In this document: piece after piece, positions 1 to 7,400 of the stretch | Position numbering within the stretch: position 1 is the first letter of the stretch | How the letters are laid out: every line of letters begins with the position of its first letter | Assembly: GCA_022425185.1 (NCBI GenBank) | Contig: JAKMFY010000148.1 | Location: forward strand, 1-8,247 | Origin: Candidatus Poseidoniaceae archaeon | GTDB taxonomy: Archaea; Thermoplasmatota; Poseidoniia; Poseidoniales; Poseidoniaceae | Reading direction: 5' to 3' | DNA length: 8,247 bases | Notes under the pieces: generated by a model | What the model was told of the DNA's origin: nothing | The model's input: the letters and a program-made list of their open reading frames with translations, nothing else | The model's database searches: none | Made by a program: the position numbers and the translations under genes

Positions 1-103
1 AATATAATACTGCGCCCATGCCGACTGGATTAATAATATCATATCCTTCTGAAAATATCATAAATAAGACCATAATAGTATCATTATAGACTAACAATAT
101 CGC
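1..103. other. AT-rich left flank, content undecided
   Basis: This stretch is markedly richer in A and T than the genes. Two weak open frames reach the left edge. On the minus strand, from ATG at 71-73, it reads MVLFMIFSEGYDIINPVGMG and on to the edge, which could begin a downstream gene. On the plus strand an open frame from the edge ends at TAG 87-89 and could be the tail of a convergent gene. They overlap and neither has a clear ribosome site, so neither is called. It may simply be an intergenic spacer. Confidence 0.4.
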
Positions 104-130
104 AAAAAATCAGATATCGATATCCGATTT
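104..130 (-). terminator. Palindromic hairpin with T-run after the protease gene
   Basis: On the plus strand AAATC-A-GATATCGATATC-C-GATTT (107-130) is an inverted repeat with a single mismatched pair (112/125), centred on a perfect 12-base palindrome. Read on the minus strand it begins 14 bases after the protease stop and runs into TTTTTT (104-109), as expected for transcription termination in archaea, where the T-run is the main signal. The lack of a true loop means a regulator binding site is an alternative. Confidence 0.55.
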
Positions 131-144
131 CAAAACCATTTGGC

Positions 145-1350
145 CTAGCAGTCAATGGTTGACGGTATCGAGTCCATCCACGCTTTTGCATCGAGAACAC
201 CATATCCTTTTCGAGAATCATGATCCATATCGGGTGAAAGAGATGCGGCTAAGGATGACTTTACGAGTTGTATACAATCGGTTCCTGATTCATTCGTTCC
301 CTTTAGTTCTGGGTGTTCCTCTAGGATAAGAGCTAGTGCGCCTGCCACAAATACTGTGGCATCAGATGTTCCACTCGAAGAAAACCATTGATCATTCGTT
401 CCAGTCGATACGATTGAAACACCTGGTGCAGTCAATTCAGGTTTCTGATTTGGATAAATCCTAAGATTCCCCTCAGAATCAACCTGTTCACCAGAAGAGG
501 ATTTCGACCAGACTTCATTAAATCGGTCAGAAGCACCTACTGTAATTGCAAGTGGGACATTCCCTGGTGCGCTTACATATCCATCATCAGAGGCCCCACC
601 ATCATTTCCAGCGGCTGCTACAACATAGATTCCCAAATCAAGTGCTTGCCTTGTCGCTGATACTGTAGCACCTTCTCTCGAGGCTTCCTGATTTTGTTCC
701 CCTCCCAGAGAGAGGGATATAATATCGGCTTCAAAATCGAAAATACACCAGCGGATAGCAGAGGCTACTCTTGATTCAGAACCAGTGTTATCTTCACCAT
801 CTGCACTGAGAGCAGCAGCCATTCCCAAAGTGACTCCTTGGGCAATGCCATCTTGGTAACCGGATGAAATTAGGAGGCCTGCCATGAGAGTTCCGTGTGA
901 GATTGAACCATAATCAGTAGGAGATATCTCGCTACCCACAAAATCCTTGAATTCTACCGTTGAACCTGCAAGTGCTGAATGCGTAAGTGAAATTCCGGTA
1001 TCCACCATGCAAAGACGAACATCTTCACCACTTAATCCATCATTTTGTAACTCTCTAATATTGGTATCTTCAAAGGCCCACTCTGATGAAGGAGGAGGGA
1101 GTTCCAATAGTAGCAAATCAGATTGCCATAATACAACAATGAGAGCCATTACTAGAGCAACGGCTGCACCAGAGATTACAGAAAATGCTCTTCTCGGTCT
1201 GATCGAAACTGAATCAGGAATGACTGGCGCCCATCCTGTTACTTCAGCTCTCCATTGATCTTGGAAACCTCGAGTACTTGGGTCAATCGCAGATAGAATT
1301 CTGGGCTCACCAGGTTCAGGGAGCAACTCTATTCCACGAAGTTCTTCCAT
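145..1350 (-). CDS. Membrane-anchored subtilisin-family (S8) serine protease
   Basis: A complete 401-residue subtilase that cleaves peptide bonds outside the cell. The triad is intact: D117 in VDTG, H152 in SHGT and S329 in SSGTS; N249 in AAAGND is the oxyanion-hole Asn. Other family marks are ADIISLSLGGE (208-218), the AITVGAS stretch (268-274), ELTAPG (305-310) and GYGVLDA (382-388). After the Ser, the usual M-A-T-P-H is D-A-T-V-F, so the typical proline and neighbour are replaced. Residues 1-54 are hydrophilic and end in RPRR; 55-75 form a membrane helix, giving a type II signal anchor with the catalytic domain outside. Only 41 residues separate this helix from D117, so no I9 propeptide fits. 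Cysteines are at 114, 202, 359 and 401 (the last residue). It lies 54 bases after the giant oligosaccharyltransferase gene and probably shares its transcript. Its substrate is unknown; surface-protein maturation or peptide scavenging are both possible. Confidence 0.95.
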   Translation of the reverse strand: MEELRGIELLPEPGEPRILSAIDPSTRGFQDQWRAEVTGWAPVIPDSVSIRPRRAFSVISGAAVALVMALIVVLWQSDLLLLELPPPSSEWAFEDTNIRELQNDGLSGEDVRLCMVDTGISLTHSALAGSTVEFKDFVGSEISPTDYGSISHGTLMAGLLISSGYQDGIAQGVTLGMAAALSADGEDNTGSESRVASAIRWCIFDFEADIISLSLGGEQNQEASREGATVSATRQALDLGIYVVAAAGNDGGASDDGYVSAPGNVPLAITVGASDRFNEVWSKSSSGEQVDSEGNLRIYPNQKPELTAPGVSIVSTGTNDQWFSSSGTSDATVFVAGALALILEEHPELKGTNESGTDCIQLVKSSLAASLSPDMDHDSRKGYGVLDAKAWMDSIPSTIDC

Positions 1351-1404
1351 CTTCCTCCCTCTAAGGTGGGGCTCTTATGGTATCAAACCTTGTCTCGTCG
1401 CGTA
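1351..1404. other. Short intergenic gap between the two genes
   Basis: Only 54 bases separate the large gene's stop from the protease start, on the same strand. No convincing TATA box, hairpin or T-run is visible. This favours co-transcription, with independent translation started at the purine-rich site next to the protease ATG. Confidence 0.6.
1354..1361 (-). promoter_or_regulatory. Ribosome binding site of the protease gene
   Basis: Reading the minus strand, GAGGGAGG lies just before AAG and the ATG at 1348-1350. The GGAGG core has a tight 3-base spacing; the overlapping GAGGG gives 6 bases. An in-frame TAA at 1375-1377 with no ATG, GTG or TTG between it and this ATG fixes the start. Confidence 0.65.
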
Positions 1405-4400
1405 TCAGAATCGAGAGCCTGAACCACTACGGGTTCTTGCGGCCTTAATTCCGAAGTAGAGAATGATAAAGGTCAAGGCAATGATTGCGATGAGAATGAT
1501 AGAACTATCCTCATCTTCAGAACCTTGTACAACATATTCAATTCCAAAGTCTTCGTTAGGCGTGCTTGTCGTAAAGTTAGCATCATCACCACTCACTTCT
1601 GCTCTCACATCGAATCGTTCAATTCCTTGCGATGCTGCAGGTAATGAGAACGAAAAGTCTTGTGTACTTAGAGCTGCGACTGAAAGTGTTAGATTATACT
1701 CTTCTCCACTTGTCTTAGGAGTCAGATAAACGGTGACTTCATTCGCTGTTCTTAGTCCAGTATTCTCGATCACAATTACAACGTTGTTTGGATCTACGTC
1801 CGCATAGTTATTGCTTCTTGAGAGCGTTTTATCATCATCGAAAGATAATGAAATACGTGCAGATTCAATTGTGATTTCAACATCTTGAGATTCGCCATCT
1901 TCGCTTGTAATTCGAACTGTCATCAAGACTTCACCACTTTCAAAGGAAGAATCAGATGAGATCGTAAATACGAGATCTCTCATGTTGTCCTTAGCAATGG
2001 TTGTAACACCATTCATTGGAGCAACTGTCCAACCATCAGGTAGGTTGTCAAGAACTTCGTATGTAAACGAATCATCTCCGTTTCCATTGTTGTTAATGGT
2101 CAATCCTGCAGAGGTTGATCCAGCAGGTGAAACACCGACTGTTTCTGTAACGTCAGTTGTGTTGAACTCAAAGTATTGAGGAACTGCAACATTGACTGAA
2201 ACTTCAGTCATATCACCAGTATCTGCCATGAATCGAACATTCAAACTGTGGCCATTCTCGAGATGCCATGCATCTTCAACCGATGGGAGACTTATTCTTG
2301 CGAGAACAGTTCCGTTCATTGTTGCATTCGCATCGACATCACCAATACCCAGTGAAAGGTCAATAGAATCAACCCATGCGCTGCCATTGTAGAACTCAAG
2401 ACTCCAATCATCTTGGTCAGGTGAGACGGTCACTGAGCCAGAAACTGCAAATGTATCCATAATTTCAGTTCCTTCGTATGTTGCAATCACTTCAAATTCA
2501 ATGTTTGAGTAATTCGCGTCATCAGTTGACATGATTGTGGCAACCATATCTCTGTTCTCATTTGTGAGTCCTGTGACGTTCAAAACGTTGTCAACACCAA
2601 GGGTGAGGTCACTGTTGGTCTTTCTGTTGTATGAGAGCATAAGAGAAGTACGGCCTTCATCACCGTTATCCATTGAGATACCAGAGGTATAATTCATGAC
2701 CAAGTTTCTTTGAAGAGTTGAGAATTCAGAAGAGAACGAAGCAGAACCGGATGGGAGAAGGACCTCGAGGGTACCATCTGAGTTCAGTGGTAAATGCCAT
2801 ACCTGTCCTTCACCAAGATCCACTTCGACTTCGACAACTGTATCAACAGGTGATTCTGAGTTGTCAGTACCTGCATTGAATGGTTGTAGGTTAAAGGAAG
2901 TGAACTGTGTGTTGATATCAATCCAACCACCCTTACTCATTACAAGGTCAATAGTACCACCGTCTTGCACTGCAGCTTCTAGTATTCCAACAGCAATTCC
3001 ACCACCATTGAACGGAGCATCGGCTTCGGAAACAACGACAACCCATTGTCCAGGTTCAACTGATTCAGAGAATGTGAGTTCATCTGCTTCGTAGGTTCCT
3101 GATACTGAAACCATCTCTGCTTGATTTTCCGCAGTCCCGTAAAGAACGATACTTGCACCGTCAAGACGGGCTGAATCGAGAATATCAGTTACGCTTCCAG
3201 TAATGGTGACTTGAGCGGCAGCCATCTCAATGTCTTGCGAAATAGGCTCCCCTTCAACAATATAGAATCCTGAATTATTGTCATCATAACTGACAACGCC
3301 AAATCCATCCTTTGCAATGGATACAGTGTAATTCTCAAGGATTGGCACGTATAGACTCCAAACACCGTTTTCATCGGTGAGAATAACTGTGTCGATAGTT
3401 CCCCCTTGGATTGTTACGTTTGCACCTTCAACACCTTCGTTTGCATCGCCAATATCGTCTTCATCAACATCCCAGTAAGCCTTACCGCCAATTTCGACTT
3501 CGAGATCAGCATAAAGCATTCCAAGACTTGTGTTTTCCATAAAGGCTTGAGGAGCATCCGATGTATCGAGTGTCCACACTCGTTGTGCAGCTGTTTCGTT
3601 CATGAAGAGACTCCATGTACCCGGCATGAGCAATTGAGTTGCGTTACCATCAGCGTCGGTTGGATTCATTGTAATGTTTCCAAATCCATCGTGGCTAACC
3701 AAAACGACCTCCTTTCCAGAGAGAGTTTGATTTGTACCAGATTCAATCAGTGTGAGGGTAACTTCTACAGTTTCAACCATACTGAGTTCGAGATCAATAC
3801 GCTGTGATACATCTGCATCAACTGTGATTGGCATTCGCAATGATTCCATGACCCCATCACCGTTGAGCATAGGTGCTGCTACGATGACATAGTCACCAGT
3901 AGGGACATATTCTGCAAAGGTTCCGTTCGCGTCAACATTCAATGGGACATATCCAGTTCCATCAGCAGAAGCGAGGAGGATGTTCTCGACCATTGCCGAA
4001 CCATTCATCCAAGTTATTGCACCCGTGACTCTCCATTCATCAACGATAGGAACGAGAACCGCTTCTTCAGGTCCACTGAGTCCAATAGCAATGACATCGA
4101 GAACTCCGTTGAGTTCCAAACTTGCATCAGATGCATTTGGATCTGCTGCGTCTAGATCGTTGGTTTGTATCGCATAGATACCAGGACTCAGAATTGCCTC
4201 AACAATACCATCTTCTGTATAATCAGCAGAGGTTAGGTTGACTTGTACACCGATTTGGGACACAGGAATGAGTTGAATATCTGGACGAATCGCAGTTCCG
4301 TTCTCGAATACACTGTCGCCAAGATCCGTAAAGACATTGAGAGTAACAGTGCTGTTGCTTGGATTTGTGATGAGTTCTACAGGTAGAGGATTCATTCCAT

Positions 4401-7400
4401 CTGCAACAATTACTGAATAATCAGAGACTGTGTTCGCATTGTATGCAACATCGGGAATGGCAAAGGACCATGTCCCATTCAAGAGTTGGGTTTGGAACAC
4501 ACCTGAGCCGTCAGTCAGAGTTTTCCACACAACTCCATCTTCAGAAGTAGCGTGAATCTCTACAGGTTCGTATTGAGGAATATCCTGATTCCACGCCGTT
4601 CCGTTTTCAAAGAGATAAACACTTCCAATGACGTCGACAGTAGGAGCCAAAATCATGGCATCCAAAGGAGCCATTCCTTCAACTACTGTTACAAGACCGC
4701 CAGCGGAGTATGCAGATACAGAGCTTGCAGCATTGATGTTGAATGTCATTCCAGCAGGGAGTCGTTGGCTAAATTCACCAAATTGATCAGTCACTGTAAC
4801 GAATTCTAGATTGTTTCCATGGAACCGAACCGGTACTGAACTTGCGTTCTCATACAATTTCTGTTCATCTGGAAGAGCAAGCCATTCCTCGTAAGTGAAT
4901 CCTGCAGAGTTTGGAGCATCGATCGAACCGTTAACCCAAACAGAGGTGGAATACGTCATATCAAGTGTAAGATCTGTGTCGAGAATTGTGAATTCTTCGA
5001 CGAGAATATAATCTTCATCAGTGTTATCACTTACTTCCCATTCTCCAACTGGAAGTTCGATCATAATGACGCCATTCTCGTCAGAAACCAAGGTTAGAGG
5101 TAACAAACCAAGAGGATCAGTGATATTCACACTGCGGTTCGATACATCAAATCCAGCAGGTCCATTGAGAGTTATCTCAACGTCATACATCTGAGGAACA
5201 CCAAGGTCGAAAGTGATGTTAACCGGCTCATCAAAGACTTGAATCGTTTGATTCATTTCGTAGAACCCATCTTCATCCAAATCCACTCTGAGATAGTATA
5301 ATCCGGAGGTAATAGGACCGTAGGATACATTTCCATCTTCCCCTGAGGTGAGAGGAATCTTGAATTCTTCTCCCAGTTCGACATCGATCAATGTGAGGTT
5401 TTGGTTAGCCAAAACGTCACCCTCCATTGTGGAGAGTGTGTCTGAAATTTGAGACGCAGGCACAGTCATTGCAAGATCATAAGTTGGTTCTAGTCCAACT
5501 GTAACAGGGTCAGGTAGGAGGATTTCTCGTCCATTAGGCATAACAGCAAGCATATTGTATACACCTGGCAAAATTCCAGTCATGTAGAATGAACCTGGGC
5601 TGACGATATCACCACTAAAGAATCCTGGACCGATGAACAGTCCAGTTCCGCTAAGAGTTCCGATACCCTCGAAAGCACCTGTTCCTTCGAATGTTTCACC
5701 AATGAGTTCCTTCTTGAGACTGCTTACGCCTTCTGAAGTAAATCGTCCGTTTGCTTGGACTTCTCCGTCAAGGAGATATGTTGAGAATTCTGTGCCAGTT
5801 GATAGGACACAAAGCGATGCATTCACAGGCATTGTTTCGTTTTCACCACAAGGTAAGGAGGAGTTGTCATGAGACAACCATGATGCTTCGAGTGTACCAA
5901 TTCCAACCCAAGTTCCGTTTCCAGAGTAAACACGGTCGTTTCCAATTTCCCGAGTAAAGTTACCCGTGAAGTTGTAGGCCAATGCAACTCCTTCGCTTGT
6001 GAAAGTACCCACATCAGAGAAGGTTACTTCACCAGTTCCTTGAAGAATTCTGGACTCCTCGCTGTCGAAAGAACCGTTGGTTGTCGTCAATGTGTAATTC
6101 TCGGTCATGGACCAAATGTTACGAAGAATGAAATCTGTCTCAACAAGAGGTTCTCCGGCGAATTCACCGAAGCCAGTCCATTCTACAGCACCGGAAACAC
6201 CGCTTCCTTCAACTTCAATATTCATCTCTTGAGTTACGTCTTCCTTACGATCTGCTTGTTCACCAGTAATATTGAGTGTGGATTCACCAAGCCAAGTCAT
6301 GTTCGCAACCTGTCCAAGAACTGAGGTAATAGCATAGATTTCACGATCTGTATTTACATCGGTAAGTAAATCTACCAAACCGCTTTGATGTTCTCCACTT
6401 TGAATCTTCTGAATTGCTTCTGTGTCATCATAAATACCAGCAAAGGCGCTTACTCTAATTCGGCCAGCAGGGGCAGTGAAACTCCAATCTCCATTCTCAT
6501 CAGCATCAGTGAAACCGATTGGAATCCAATATGTATCATCATCACCATCGATTGCATCTTCTCCAGAAAATGCATCGCGCTCGATTAGAATTCGAGTATT
6601 TGGCAAACCAATTTCCTCGTCTTCCATGTAGACAGTTCCCTTAATTTCAGCACCAGAATAGTACTTCATGATTTTAACATCGGCATTTGCATTAATGTCA
6701 ACACCTGTCTGTGCTTGATTTAAGAAGATAGACGTCTCATTAGGGCTGTACCAGTTAGCAATGACAAAGTGATTCATCATTGCACCGGGGAGCGGGTATG
6801 CTTGTTGTAGGAAACTTGTCCCTACATCTCTGGACAAGAGTTGTTGTTTCGGTTGTGGGTTCGTAGAACCAGCATCTGCACCGAGTGTTGAAGCCCCGTA
6901 GCCAACATAGGAACGGGCAAGCATAGTGTCAAAGAACTCTGGTAGATGGTCCACTCTGATATCTTCGACTTGAAGTGGATCAATTTCCGCTCCAGACTGT
7001 TGGTCAAGTACGTCCTTCAGCATTGCAGCATCGACTTCTTCACGAGAGAGTTCTCGAACTGGGTCATCGCCACGTACGGTTTCATACACTTCACTTGTGA
7101 ATGTGTTGAAATCTTGTCCAGACAGGATTGTAGGAGCCCCAAAGATACCAAGAGGACGTCCACCATTGTAACCTGCTTCAGAGTTGTACCGACCAGCACG
7201 TGGGTACAGTTTGTCGTCAACAGCGAAATATCGAATCTCGTGATTACGAGTGATTGTTTCCCCAGGTGCGCCCTCGTAATCCTGAACATCATATCCGTCA
7301 AGATTGATGATGTCGTTGTAAAGATCGATGATTTCATCTTCCGCCAATCCGTTAGTTAGTAGTTGAACGGTCATAGCAATGTGGGAATTTGCACGGTGAA

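Noticed and set aside
1..73. Minus-strand start of a downstream gene (MVLFMIFSEG...)
   Set aside because: Only 24 codons are visible, there is no ribosome site, and a plus-strand frame competes over the same bases. Left undecided.
947..1258. Plus-strand open frame of 103 codons opposite the subtilase
   Set aside because: It lies wholly inside the antisense of a gene with intact catalytic motifs, has no recognisable domain and no clear ribosome site.
1447..1530. Archaeosortase-type C-terminal sorting signal
   Set aside because: An acidic stretch, a membrane helix and basic residues are present, but no PGF or similar tripartite motif precedes the helix. An ordinary membrane anchor is the simpler reading.
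3406..3807. Plus-strand open frame of 133 codons, Cys-rich
   Set aside because: It is antisense to the well-supported Ig-like modules. The Cys richness comes from reading complementary codons, and no metal-binding pattern or family is visible.
5590..5709. DNA-level tandem repeat or slipped-strand tract
   Set aside because: The repetition is at protein level (Gly spacing). The bases show no exact repeated unit beyond short shared words.
7017..7337. Minus-strand open frame of 106 codons in another frame
   Set aside because: It overlaps the conserved YFAVDDKLYP region of the large gene in a different frame and shows no family features.
6946..7359. Plus-strand open frame of 137 codons
   Set aside because: It is antisense to conserved oligosaccharyltransferase segments, with composition typical of a shadow frame.
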